Below the pieces are notes generated by a model. The model was not told where the DNA came from and did not search any database. It saw nothing but the letters and a program-made list of their open reading frames with translations. A program made the position numbers and the translations under genes. A stretch of 40,887 nucleotides of DNA from Nitrospira sp. (GTDB lineage: Bacteria; Nitrospirota; Nitrospiria; Nitrospirales; Nitrospiraceae): positions 9,254 through 50,140 of the forward strand of contig SPAX01000007.1 of NCBI GenBank assembly GCA_005239475.1, given 5' to 3'. This document shows positions 19,605 through 28,253 of the stretch, in pieces; position 1 is the stretch's first letter, and the number at the start of each line of letters is the position of its first letter.

Positions 19605-19925
19605 TCAGGCCGTCTTCACGCCAGACAGCCGATCACGCTCCCGCTGCATGGCGGTGCGCCCGGCCTCGACCGCCTCGGTCACGACCGCCTGCTTGTCTTT
19701 AATGAACTCGCGGCCCTTGTCCACCGCCTGGTCCATGAGTTCGATGGCCTTATCGGCCAGCTCATGGACATGCTCTTCAGCTCGCCGCGCATACCCGCGC
19801 AACTGCTCCCGTGACTCACGGCCCGATTGCGTCGCCAGCAACAGCGCCACCGCGGTCCCCACCAACCCTCCGCCCACAAACGCCAATCCCACCGCTCCCA
19901 ATGAACACCCTCTGTCATCCGCCAT
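19605..19925 (-). CDS. YtxH-like protein, copy 1
   Basis: MADDRGCSLGAVGLAFVGGGLVGTAVALLLATQSGRESREQLRGYARRAEEHVHELADKAIELMDQAVDKGREFIKDK. Confidence 0.75.
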   Translation of the reverse strand: MADDRGCSLGAVGLAFVGGGLVGTAVALLLATQSGRESREQLRGYARRAEEHVHELADKAIELMDQAVDKGREFIKDKQAVVTEAVEAGRTAMQRERDRLSGVKTA

Positions 19926-20319
19926 TGTTCGTCCCTCCTTCTCGATGAATGTGTGCCTTGACGACGCCCCTCGTGGCCCTGAACCCTGCCACCATACTGG
20001 CCAGGTTGACCAGGAACGATCGGCTCGAACCCTGCACCGTCTCATGGACCCGTTGCACGGTGTCGCCCAGTGCCCCCGCCGCATGCAGCAGCACTGCCGC
20101 ATGCTCGACCCCACCCCGCGCATGCTCGACGAGCGCGTTCAGATTCTCCGTCGTCGCCCGCATCTCCTTGAGCAACAACGGCAGCTCGGCGTTCATGCGG
20201 ACCAATAGGTATTCCGATTCCGCCACCGGTTTCCTGAGTTGTATCAACAGAGGAGCCAGCAAGCCGACCAGCACCGCCAACGCCCCTGCCCCCACACACA
20301 GGGCAATCTCGACAATCAT
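19915..20319 (-). CDS. DUF948-like membrane protein
   Basis: MIVEIALCVGAGALAVLVGLLAPLLIQLRKPVAESEYLLVRMNAELPLLLKEMRATTENLNALVEHARGG. Confidence 0.65.
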   Translation of the reverse strand: MIVEIALCVGAGALAVLVGLLAPLLIQLRKPVAESEYLLVRMNAELPLLLKEMRATTENLNALVEHARGGVEHAAVLLHAAGALGDTVQRVHETVQGSSRSFLVNLASMVAGFRATRGVVKAHIHREGGTNNGG

Positions 20320-20365
20320 AAGACTCCTCCTCCGCTATCAGGTGTCAGGCCCTCCACGTGCCGTC

Positions 20366-20449
20366 TTATCGAAGGACACCGAATGCCCAGAGGACGACGA
20401 GCAACGTGAGCGGAACTCCCAGCAGCCAGAGAATGAACGCTTTTCCCAT
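20366..20449 (-). CDS. 27-aa predicted membrane microprotein
   Basis: MGKAFILWLLGVPLTLLVVLWAFGVLR*, preceded by AGGAGG; below the ORF-track cutoff. Confidence 0.5.
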   Translation of the reverse strand: MGKAFILWLLGVPLTLLVVLWAFGVLR

Positions 20450-20474
20450 AATGGCACCTCCTAATCCTGCCCGG

Positions 20475-21110
20475 CTAACAACCTGGATCATGAGCATGCT
20501 GCGGGCCTAGCTCCTTCAGGAGGCTGGCCAGGTCCTCTGCATGCTCTTCTTCTTGCGCAAGGATCCCCTCCAATACTTTACGAGTCGTGGGATCATCAGT
20601 GCCGACATAGGTGACCATTTCACGATAGCTGTCGATCGCGATCCGTTCGGCAATTAGGTCTTCCGTGATCATCTCCACCAATGAATCCCCTTCGACATAT
20701 TCCGAGTGGCTCCGGCTCAGAAGCCCTTCAGGGGACAGATTCGGCTCCCCCCCCAGTTGGACAATGCGTTCGGCCAATTGATCGGCATGGACTTGTTCCT
20801 CAGTGGCATGTTGGAGAAACTCGCCTTTCACGCTGAGGGAACTGAGCCCGGTGGCCATGAAGTAATGGCGCTTATAGCGAAGGACGCACACGATTTCTGT
20901 GGCGAGGGCGTCATTCAGCAGCTTGACCACCGTCTCCGCTTTGGCCTTGTACCCCGCTGTCATGGCACCGTCCTCAATCCCTTGTCGTGCACGAGCCCGG
21001 AGCGTCTTCACATCAGTCAGACCGATGGCTTCTTTTATGATCTCTTCCTTTCGGGGGGTGCGTGGCGCCGTTGTTCCAGGTTGCACCGTTATCGCTGTGG
21101 CTGCTTTCAT
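20475..21110 (-). CDS. Ferritin-like / bacterioferritin-type protein
   Basis: LLNDALATEIVCVLRYKRHYFMA..EEQVHADQLAERIVQLGGEPN..AERIAIDSYREMV..LEGILAQEEEHAEDLASLL. Confidence 0.85.
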   Translation of the reverse strand: MKAATAITVQPGTTAPRTPRKEEIIKEAIGLTDVKTLRARARQGIEDGAMTAGYKAKAETVVKLLNDALATEIVCVLRYKRHYFMATGLSSLSVKGEFLQHATEEQVHADQLAERIVQLGGEPNLSPEGLLSRSHSEYVEGDSLVEMITEDLIAERIAIDSYREMVTYVGTDDPTTRKVLEGILAQEEEHAEDLASLLKELGPQHAHDPGC

Positions 21111-21178
21111 GATGTCCTCCTGTCGGGGAGTGCCCCCGTTTCTATTGTGTCGAGCACGAGTCGCCCGGGGCTTTCCTG

Positions 21179-21820
21179 TCATCCTCGGGCGGCTTCCATC
21201 AAAGCCGGCTCGCAGAGCTGCAGCCGCTTTTCCACTGACTTCCAATCGATGTTGGCGAAGAACGCCTCGATGTAGGATGCCCTCTCTGAAGGCTTATAAT
21301 CGAGGAGATACGCATGTTCCCACACATCCATGACCAGAGCTGGAATGAAGCCGGCTATATTTCCATTTTCATGCAAACTGATCCAATGATTGGAGAGTCG
21401 GCCGCTGCGTGGATTCAAATAACAAATGGCCCAGCCCACGCCTCGCATCTTCCCCACGCTGGAAAAGTCCAATTTCCACATGTCATAGGTGCCGAAACTG
21501 TCTTCTGCGGCTCTCATAAAAGCAGAGCCTTGATCGGGCTTCTTGGCTCCGCCTTTGTGCAAATTCTCAAAGTAATATTCGTGCAAGACCATCCCGTTGT
21601 ATTCAAACCCTAAGCGTCGCGACAGTTCCGAATAGGCAGGCATTTCCTCCTGATCAATCCGTCCGTCCTTGAGCATCTCTCCAATCTGGGCCGTGAGCTG
21701 GTTCGCGGCCTTCACATATCCCTCATACAGTTTTATATGCATTTCGAGCGTTCGGTCCGAAATCCCGACCAGCCCGTGTAAGTTAAACGGCTTGACGTCG
21801 TAGGAACCTCCCATTGTCAT
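21179..21820 (-). CDS. Fe/Mn superoxide dismutase
   Basis: GFEYNGMVLHEYYFENL; GVGWAICYLNP; PALVMDVWEHAYLLDYKPSERASYIEAFFANIDW. Confidence 0.9.
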   Translation of the reverse strand: MTMGGSYDVKPFNLHGLVGISDRTLEMHIKLYEGYVKAANQLTAQIGEMLKDGRIDQEEMPAYSELSRRLGFEYNGMVLHEYYFENLHKGGAKKPDQGSAFMRAAEDSFGTYDMWKLDFSSVGKMRGVGWAICYLNPRSGRLSNHWISLHENGNIAGFIPALVMDVWEHAYLLDYKPSERASYIEAFFANIDWKSVEKRLQLCEPALMEAARG

Positions 21821-21923
21821 ATGCCATCTCCTGTGTTCCTTTGATTTTTCAGAAGGTCTATCGCCATTTCTTTATGGTCTTCCCTCTATGCCAGAATGTG
21901 TAAACGGCTTCTCCGTCATGACA

Positions 21924-23357
21924 TTAAAGAACGCGTAGAAAGGCCACCAGGTCCTGTTTCTCTTCAGTCGTCAACTGGGTCCCTAACACAACGTTGAAGA
22001 ACTCCACGGTATCCTCTAACGTCAGCAACCTCCCATCATGCAAGTAAGGAGACGAATCCTTGATGCCCCGCAAGGGAAACGTCTTGATGGGGCCATCGGC
22101 GCTCGCCATACGTCCATTGATCATCCGCGGCGTGTAAAAGCGCTCTACTTTCAGGTTGTGCATGGAATTGTCCGTGTAATAGGGCGCCTGATGGCAACCA
22201 GCGCAGGTTGCTTTGCCAAAGAACAGGTCCTGCCCGCGCTTCTCAGCCGCGGTAGATTTTTTGGGATTCAACTTGCCGTCAATCCCCAGCTTGGGTGCCG
22301 GCGGGAAGTCCATGAGCTCCTGGAACTCTGCCATAAAGTGCACCTGGCTACCCCGTTCGAGAATGTTGGCCCCCTTTTTTGTCCCGATCACATGATCGCC
22401 GTCAAAGTAGGCACCGCGCTGCTCAAACTCAGTAAAATCCTCCACGCTCTTCAGCGCCCTCTGCGAGCCGAACAGCCGCTGGATGTACAAGCCGCGCAAC
22501 GTGGGGGTATCAATTCGATGACGGAACTCCTGCGGGCGGATGTCTCCGGCCAAATGGGTACTGGCATTCGTGTGGCCGTTCGCATGACACTCAAAGCAGG
22601 TGACGCCACGGCTAGGACGCACGGTACGACGGTCTTCCGTCTGGTTGAACTGCTGTTGCGGGAAAGTCGTGACGAGCAACCGCAAGCCCTCGAGCTGTTT
22701 TGGATTCAGAATCCCGTTGAAGATTTCATAATAGTTGTCGATGGTCACCAATTTGCCTTGGGACACGTCACCGAGATCGGGCCGTGTCGTCAGGTAGATG
22801 GGGGGCGGGAACTCAGGTAAAAAATGGGCCGGCAGGTCGAATTCCAGGTCGAAGCGAGTGAGATCACGGCCCTCCTGCTTCTGAATTTCCTCGATGTGAA
22901 ACGTGGGGAACACCATCCCACCTTCCGGGTGGTTGGGGTGCGGCAGCGGAAAGAATCCCGCCGGAAACGAATCCGTCCCCCGGATCTCGTCGGGACTCAT
23001 GGCTTGAAGTTTGTCCCAGGTCACTCCATGGGGAAGTGTGACTCGTATCCCTTCCTGGATAGGCTTACCGTTGGACATCGTGACATCTTTGGCCGGGCGG
23101 TTTGCGAGGTCGTACCGCTCCTTGAGTAAATCCATTTGCCGCTTCATGACCTCTGGCTTTGCGGCTGTCATGCGAGCGATGACTACGGCAATGTCCTCCT
23201 TGAGATCAACAGGAGCATAGCTCGTCCCCTTCTGTTGTAATTCTTGCGCGTTCGGTGTCTTCTCTGTGGCCTTGCCAGAAACGGTCACCGGTGCCGCGAT
23301 GAGCGTGGCTCCGACAACCAGAACGGCGCCGAGTGCCATTAGATAGTGAGCCTTCAT
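21924..23357 (-). CDS. Di-haem cytochrome c peroxidase / MauG-like protein
   Basis: Two CxxCH motifs (CFECHANGH, CAGCHQAPYYTDNSMHNL); LRGIKDSSPYLHDGRLLTLEDTVEFFN. Confidence 0.85.
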   Translation of the reverse strand: MKAHYLMALGAVLVVGATLIAAPVTVSGKATEKTPNAQELQQKGTSYAPVDLKEDIAVVIARMTAAKPEVMKRQMDLLKERYDLANRPAKDVTMSNGKPIQEGIRVTLPHGVTWDKLQAMSPDEIRGTDSFPAGFFPLPHPNHPEGGMVFPTFHIEEIQKQEGRDLTRFDLEFDLPAHFLPEFPPPIYLTTRPDLGDVSQGKLVTIDNYYEIFNGILNPKQLEGLRLLVTTFPQQQFNQTEDRRTVRPSRGVTCFECHANGHTNASTHLAGDIRPQEFRHRIDTPTLRGLYIQRLFGSQRALKSVEDFTEFEQRGAYFDGDHVIGTKKGANILERGSQVHFMAEFQELMDFPPAPKLGIDGKLNPKKSTAAEKRGQDLFFGKATCAGCHQAPYYTDNSMHNLKVERFYTPRMINGRMASADGPIKTFPLRGIKDSSPYLHDGRLLTLEDTVEFFNVVLGTQLTTEEKQDLVAFLRVL

Positions 23358-23428
23358 GATCCCCCTCCTCGGCCGTTTACAGCCGCAACATGCGAGTCTA
23401 TGCCCAAGCTAACGATTCCATCCTGTGT

Positions 23429-23450
23429 AGTCTGGTCACAATTGATCAGA
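23429..23450 (-). promoter_or_regulatory. Dyad motif site E (plus strand AGTCTGGTCACAATTGATCAGA)
   Basis: About 70 bp upstream of the peroxidase start. Confidence 0.55.
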
Positions 23451-23688
23451 TGCTCAGAATATTTTTTAAAAATCCCAGTCGTCTGGTCAGTTCGGAACAG
23501 GCCGGCATTTCCTCATGATCCACCTTGCCATCCTTTACGAGATCGAAAATATGTTCATTCAACTTATTTGGTGGCGGTGACATACTCTGCATAGAGGGCC
23601 ATATGCATGTCGACGGTCCGGTCGGAGATCCCTCTCAGTCCATGCAAACTAAACATGTGGGACTTCTTCGTTTCGGGGGCTTAACCAT
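23446..23688 (-). pseudogene. Truncated superoxide dismutase remnant
   Basis: Minus-strand segments FSLHGLRGISDRTVDMHMALYAEYVTAT and LVKDGKVDHEEMPACSELTRRLGF match the intact SOD (FNLHGLVGISDRTLEMHIKLYEGYVKAA / LKDGRIDQEEMPAYSELSRRLGF) across a broken frame. Confidence 0.8.
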
Positions 23689-23700
23689 GATGTCTCCTTG

Positions 23701-23935
23701 TCATAGCCTTTTGGCTATGCCCGCACCCATGTGATCCGATCGTCGGTCGCAGGATGCATGGCGAAGAACCCTCCGGTCCCCACCCCTTAGGCCTGCATCA
23801 GCCACGTCAGCGTGGCCGCCATGATCCGTGTACCATCGCGCCCGATGACCTGGGCGGCGCCTGCGGGCTGTGCTTCGGACAGCCTGCCAGCACAAGGGCC
23901 AGGCAAAGCGCAGGGGCAACGGGGTGCCATGAGAT
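23701..23935 (-). pseudogene. Possible M48-type lipoprotein metalloprotease remnant
   Basis: One frame has lipoprotein-like LALVLAGC; another has MAATLTWLMQA*GVGTGGFFAMHPATDDRITWVRA*, resembling an M48 C-terminus with an in-frame stop. Confidence 0.35.
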
Positions 23936-23977
23936 GGAGGGTTGATTCAGAGGTATGGTCGTGTTTCTCCCCACGGC

Positions 23978-24553
23978 TTAGGATTTCTCCTTCACCGTGA
24001 GATCGTTCTTCACAGACTTCACGCCGGGGACTTGCCAGGTTGTCCAGGACGCTTGGGCACTGGTCGTGATGTCTGCAACCTCACCGGTCAGCGTGACAAC
24101 GCCCGCGTTGGTCTGAACATTAATATCGGCCTCCTTGAGACGCGAGTCCTTCATCAGATGCGAATCCTTCGAGATGTGCTCTTTGACGCGTGCCGTAATG
24201 GCCTCATCCTTCTCCTCCACCGCGTCGCGTGTAGACGGGGCGACGACTTGGAGTTCGTTTTTCACCGTCTTGACGCCATCGAGTCCTGCGGTGATCCCCT
24301 CCGCCGCACGCTTCGCCGTGTCGGAATCGACCTTCCCGCGGAGCACCACCCGACCCTCTGTGGTCTCGACTTCGATCTGTCTTCCTTTGACCCGGGAGTC
24401 GGCAGCGAGGGCGATCTTGGTTTTCGCCGTCAGCCACGAGTCGTTGACCAGCGCCTTCTCTTTGGATACGTCAAGGGCAGTGGCCGGCACTGCGATGAGT
24501 ACTGCTCCGACAACCAAAGCGGTGCAGAGCGTGACCGAATAGTGTGTCTTCAT
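23978..24553 (-). CDS. Secreted double-BON-domain protein
   Basis: NDSWLTAKTKIALAADSRVKGRQIEVETTEGRVVLRGKVDSDTAKRAAEGI; second BON INVQTNAGVVTLTGEVADI. Confidence 0.85.
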   Translation of the reverse strand: MKTHYSVTLCTALVVGAVLIAVPATALDVSKEKALVNDSWLTAKTKIALAADSRVKGRQIEVETTEGRVVLRGKVDSDTAKRAAEGITAGLDGVKTVKNELQVVAPSTRDAVEEKDEAITARVKEHISKDSHLMKDSRLKEADINVQTNAGVVTLTGEVADITTSAQASWTTWQVPGVKSVKNDLTVKEKS

Positions 24554-24616
24554 GATCTTCTCCTTAACTGAATTGTGAACTTACTCAGTGATCCATCTCT
24601 TCTTGATGACTTTTCC

Positions 24617-24880
24617 TCAGCGCGTCTTTTCCTTCGTGGCTTCCAGCTGGGACCGCTGCTGCCACTGGTCCGCCCACTTCATGAGTTCCTCTTTCTTCTC
24701 GCCGTACCGCTCCCGGGCCAAGCTGACACAGTTACCACCGTACCGTTCCTGAAGCATGCCGATAATCTTGTCGAAGCTCCCTTCGATTTGCTGCAAGTCA
24801 TTATCGACGAACTTCCCCCATTGCTGCTTCAGTTCGCCTTTGAACTGCATCCATTTCCCCTTGAGTTAATCCACATTCAT
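24617..24880 (-). pseudogene. CsbD-family protein with TAA at codon 5 and a 13-aa in-frame insertion
   Basis: Minus strand ATG AAT GTG GAT TAA CTC AAG GGG AAA TGG ATG (MNVD*LKGKWM); intact paralogue at 29658-29885 reads MNADQLKGKWM. Confidence 0.75.
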
Positions 24881-24990
24881 GGGTTCCTCCTCCTGTGTGA
24901 GATGGCCCCACCTCACTCCTCGTACCGATCTGGCTCCATCATTCAAAAATTCCCCCCAGTGCGAGCCAGTATGGCGAGAAGACCGGCAGC

Positions 24991-25012
24991 GGTCTGGTCA
25001 AAATTGCTCAGG
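24991..25012 (-). promoter_or_regulatory. Dyad motif site F (plus strand GGTCTGGTCAAAATTGCTCAGG)
   Basis: About 110 bp upstream of CsbD copy 1. Confidence 0.6.
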
Positions 25013-25848
25013 GTGGGAGAATTAATGAGGGATGAGCCGGACAAGCGGTGTCATATCTGCCGGCTCTATTCAACGAAGAGAACCCGTCCGACATTGCACT
25101 CCGGCGGTGGTTCTGGTCACTGCCGAGTCGCAATCGAGGTCATATCATCAGAAACATTTCAAAAGAGCAGCTCACAGACTGGAGCAGAATGAATGGCCGC
25201 CGCGCGAAGCTGTTGGTCCGACAGGTCCAGAGTTGGGTCTCACCCTGTACTCTTGCCGCACCGGAACCCGCGAAACCAATCGGCACCACCGACCAGATTC
25301 AATCCATGATCGACCGAGCCTTCCACCGAAGACCTCCGCATCATCGTTGCTATGCATGTCGACAAATTGGTCCTTGCAGGTCTGTGGGTCCCATGCATTC
25401 TGAACAATCTCCGGAAACCAAACCCGGCGACGGCACTTCTCCAGGCGTACAAACCCTATCCGTGGGGAATCCGTGACATCCATGATAAGATTGGAATCTG
25501 CATCGACAGGAACACTGTCCCCAAATGAGAGAATTTCTGGGTCTATCACGTAGGCCGCGCGTTGGAGCAACAGGTGCTAGGACGAGATGTTCTATCGGTA
25601 TAGGAGGATTTTCTTGGGCAAGCTCACAGTGCCTCTGTTAGCGAGCGGCCTATTCTCAATAGGATTCGGCAGCGAATCGCCCAACCTCGTGCCCACTTCA
25701 CGCCGCAAGACCGAGGGGTCAGTGTGGCGCCGGTTTCCTCAAGCGCACAATCCACCGTGCCTAAAGACGCCTACTAAATTCCCACTCACCCGCTCGTCTC
25801 GTTCCTAGCCTAGGGGCTCGTCGCCAGAAAAACAAAGAAATTTCCGCG

Positions 25849-25868
25849 GTCTGGTCAAAATTGCTCAG
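25849..25868 (+). promoter_or_regulatory. Dyad motif site G (GTCTGGTCAAAATTGCTCAG)
   Basis: 68 bp upstream of the ATG at 25936; duplicated at +1159 and +2318. Confidence 0.6.
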
Positions 25869-25935
25869 ATCGCAAGACTCCGGAGAGCGTACATTTACTT
25901 GTATACGTGTTTTACATCTAACCGAGGAGGCTCCC

Positions 25936-26298
25936 ATGGTATCTATTTCCAAAATTGTCGGTGTCCTGTCGTGTGGTTTCTTGCTGTGCCTGGGTCTGTC
26001 GAATGTCGCGTCGTCTGCAGACGAGCTCAACACTGGCCAATCTGATAAGAAGATGTTTGCCGTGTCGGATAAAGACGACTTTCAAGCCGGCAAGGAGGTC
26101 AAGGGCGAAGTGATGCGCGTCGATGGTGAGAACTATGTCGTCAGAGAGGGCACTGGAAATGAGGTGCGCATTCATGTTGACGCCACAACTGAAACGAGAT
26201 CAACATTAAAGGCTAAACCGGGAGATCGTGTTATTGCGAAAGTGAACGCAAAGGGTCACGCAATTTCGTTTCTAACGGACCAACCTATCGCCCACTGA
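25936..26298 (+). CDS. Small secreted protein, copy A1
   Basis: MVSISKIVGVLSCGFLLCLGLSNVASSADE; GAGGAGG RBS; mature region VKGEVMRVDGENYVVREGTGNEVRIHVDATT. Confidence 0.75.
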   Translation: MVSISKIVGVLSCGFLLCLGLSNVASSADELNTGQSDKKMFAVSDKDDFQAGKEVKGEVMRVDGENYVVREGTGNEVRIHVDATTETRSTLKAKPGDRVIAKVNAKGHAISFLTDQPIAH

Positions 26299-26358
26299 CG
26301 CTCCTCTCGAATCAGCAAGAGGGCCCAACGGGGTAGTAGCAGGTAATTGTCTTAGTGA

Positions 26359-26399
26359 GAGTCGGCAGGATGGTTCTGCATTGGACCATCTGCCGACTC
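26359..26399 (+). terminator. Strong hairpin downstream of copy A1 (possible terminator, no clear T tract)
   Basis: GAGTCGGCAGGATGGT-tctgcattgg-ACCATCTGCCGACTC; same structure in the second unit at about 27518-27558. Confidence 0.5.
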
Positions 26400-27007
26400 C
26401 GACTAGGTGCCGTTCTGATACACACGAGTCAGAGGCCATCGCTGCCGGTGTGCCGGAGAGGTTCAAGCAGCGGGAGTGATAGATTTAGTGGCGCGAGCGG
26501 TGCGCCTCCAGGTGCTAGCCGGTCGATCAATGCCGAGGCTACGACACGAATACGACCGCATACAGCACAAATTGTTTTCTCCAGAACTTTGAACTATCCG
26601 CGTCATAGAAGTGAACTTGGAGTGATCGAATTGGTGGGTGACTAGCTGCGATCGCCTGGGTCCGCTCCTTCAATTGACGATTAGGGGACGAGTCGGGGTC
26701 GCCATACAGACTCACGAAGAGCTGTGAACGGGGACTCTTTTCAATCAGGCGCAAGACATGTTCATCATGGCGTACAGTTCCGTCGCGCCCTGGGTGTCTC
26801 GCATGCGGCACGAAATTGGGTGATTCGCTGCCGAATCTTATTGAGAAAGGACCAACTCACGTCGCAGGACCGAGGGGTCAGTGTGGCGCCGGTTTCCTCA
26901 AGCGCACAATCCACCGTGCCTAAAGACGCCTACTAAATTCCCACTCACCCGCTCGTCTCGTTCCTAGCCTAGGGGCTCGTCGCCAGAAAAACAAAGAAAT
27001 TTCCGCG

Positions 27008-27027
27008 GTCTGGTCAAAATTGCTCAG
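27008..27027 (+). promoter_or_regulatory. Dyad motif site H (GTCTGGTCAAAATTGCTCAG)
   Basis: Duplicate of site G. Confidence 0.6.
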
Positions 27028-27094
27028 ATCGCAAGACTCCGGAGAGCGTACATTTACTTGTATACGTGTTTTACATCTAACCGAGGAGGCTCCC

Positions 27095-27457
27095 ATGGTA
27101 TCTATTTCCAAAATTGTCGGTGTCCTGTCGTGTGGTTTCTTGCTGTGCCTGGGTCTGTCGAATGTCGCGTCGTCTGCAGACGAGCTCAACACTGGCCAAT
27201 CTGATAAGAAGATGTTTGCCGTGTCGGATAAAGACGACTTTCAAGCCGGCAAGGAGGTCAAGGGCGAAGTGATGCGCGTCGATGGTGAGAACTATGTCGT
27301 CAGAGAGGGCACTGGAAATGAGGTGCGCATTCATGTTGACGCCACAACTGAAACGAGATCAACATTAAAGGCTAAACCGGGAGATCGTGTTATTGCGAAA
27401 GTGAACGCAAAGGGTCACGCAATTTCGTTTCTAACGGACCAACCTATCGCCCACTGA
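27095..27457 (+). CDS. Small secreted protein, copy A2 (identical to A1)
   Basis: Identical translation, offset 1159. Confidence 0.75.
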   Translation: MVSISKIVGVLSCGFLLCLGLSNVASSADELNTGQSDKKMFAVSDKDDFQAGKEVKGEVMRVDGENYVVREGTGNEVRIHVDATTETRSTLKAKPGDRVIAKVNAKGHAISFLTDQPIAH

Positions 27458-28166
27458 CGCTCCTCTCGAATCAGCAAGAGGGCCCAACGGGGTAGTAGCA
27501 GGTAATTGTCTTAGTGAGAGTCGGCAGGATGGTTCTGCATTGGACCATCTGCCGACTCCGACTAGGTGCCGTTCTGATACACACGAGTCAGAGGCCATCG
27601 CTGCCGGTGTGCCGGAGAGGTTCAAGCAGCGGGAGTGATAGATTTAGTGGCGCGAGCGGTGCGCCTCCAGGTGCTAGCCGGTCGATCAATGCCGAGGCTA
27701 CGACACGAATACGACCGCATACAGCACAAATTGTTTTCTCCAGAACTTTGAACTATCCGCGTCATAGAAGTGAACTTGGAGTGATCGAATTGGTGGGTGA
27801 CTAGCTGCGATCGCCTGGGTCCGCTCCTTCAATTGACGATTAGGGGACGAGTCGGGGTCGCCATACAGACTCACGAAGAGCTGTGAACGGGGACTCTTTT
27901 CAATCAGGCGCAAGACATGTTCATCATGGCGTACAGTTCCGTCGCGCCCTGGGTGTCTCGCATGCGGCACGAAATTGGGTGATTCGCTGCCGAATCTTAT
28001 TGAGAAAGGACCAACTCACGTCGCAGGACCGAGGGGTCAGTGTGGCGCCGGTTTCCTCAAGCGCACAATCCACCGTGCCTAAAGACGCCTACTAAATTCC
28101 CACTCACCCGCTCGTCTCGTTCCTAGCCTAGGGGCTCGTCGCCAGAAAAACAAAGAAATTTCCGCG

Positions 28167-28186
28167 GTCTGGTCAAAATTGCTCAG
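28167..28186 (+). promoter_or_regulatory. Dyad motif site I (GTCTGGTCAAAATTGCTCAG)
   Basis: 68 bp upstream of the ATG at 28254. Confidence 0.6.
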
Positions 28187-28253
28187 ATTGCAAGACACCG
28201 GAGAGCGTACATTTACCTGTATACGTATTTTACATCTAACCGAGGAGGCTCCC

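Larger units (their letters stand above)
25711..28178 (+). repeat. 1159-bp perfect tandem duplication plus a third, divergent leader copy
   Basis: ORFs at 25761, 25861, 25918, 26272, 26355 and 26539 recur at +1159 with identical translations; the segment recurs partly at +2318. Confidence 0.95.

Noticed and set aside
24991-25012. Dyad motif as a sigma-54 (-24/-12) promoter (TGG...TTGC)
   Set aside because: The GG-to-GC spacing is 8 nt rather than 10, and the element is quasi-symmetric and used in both orientations relative to genes, fitting a dimer operator better.
25172-25570. 132-aa minus-strand ORF (MLQRAAYVIDPEILSFGDSV...)
   Set aside because: The first half looks protein-like, but no family was recognised and the second half reads as non-coding; left unannotated.
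26539-26811. Duplicated 90-aa minus-strand ORF (MPHARHPGRDGTVRHDEHVLRLIEKSPRSQLFVSLYGDPDSSPNR...)
   Set aside because: Possibly the 3' part of a real gene, but no family could be assigned and no start signal seen; its duplication is already explained by the tandem repeat.
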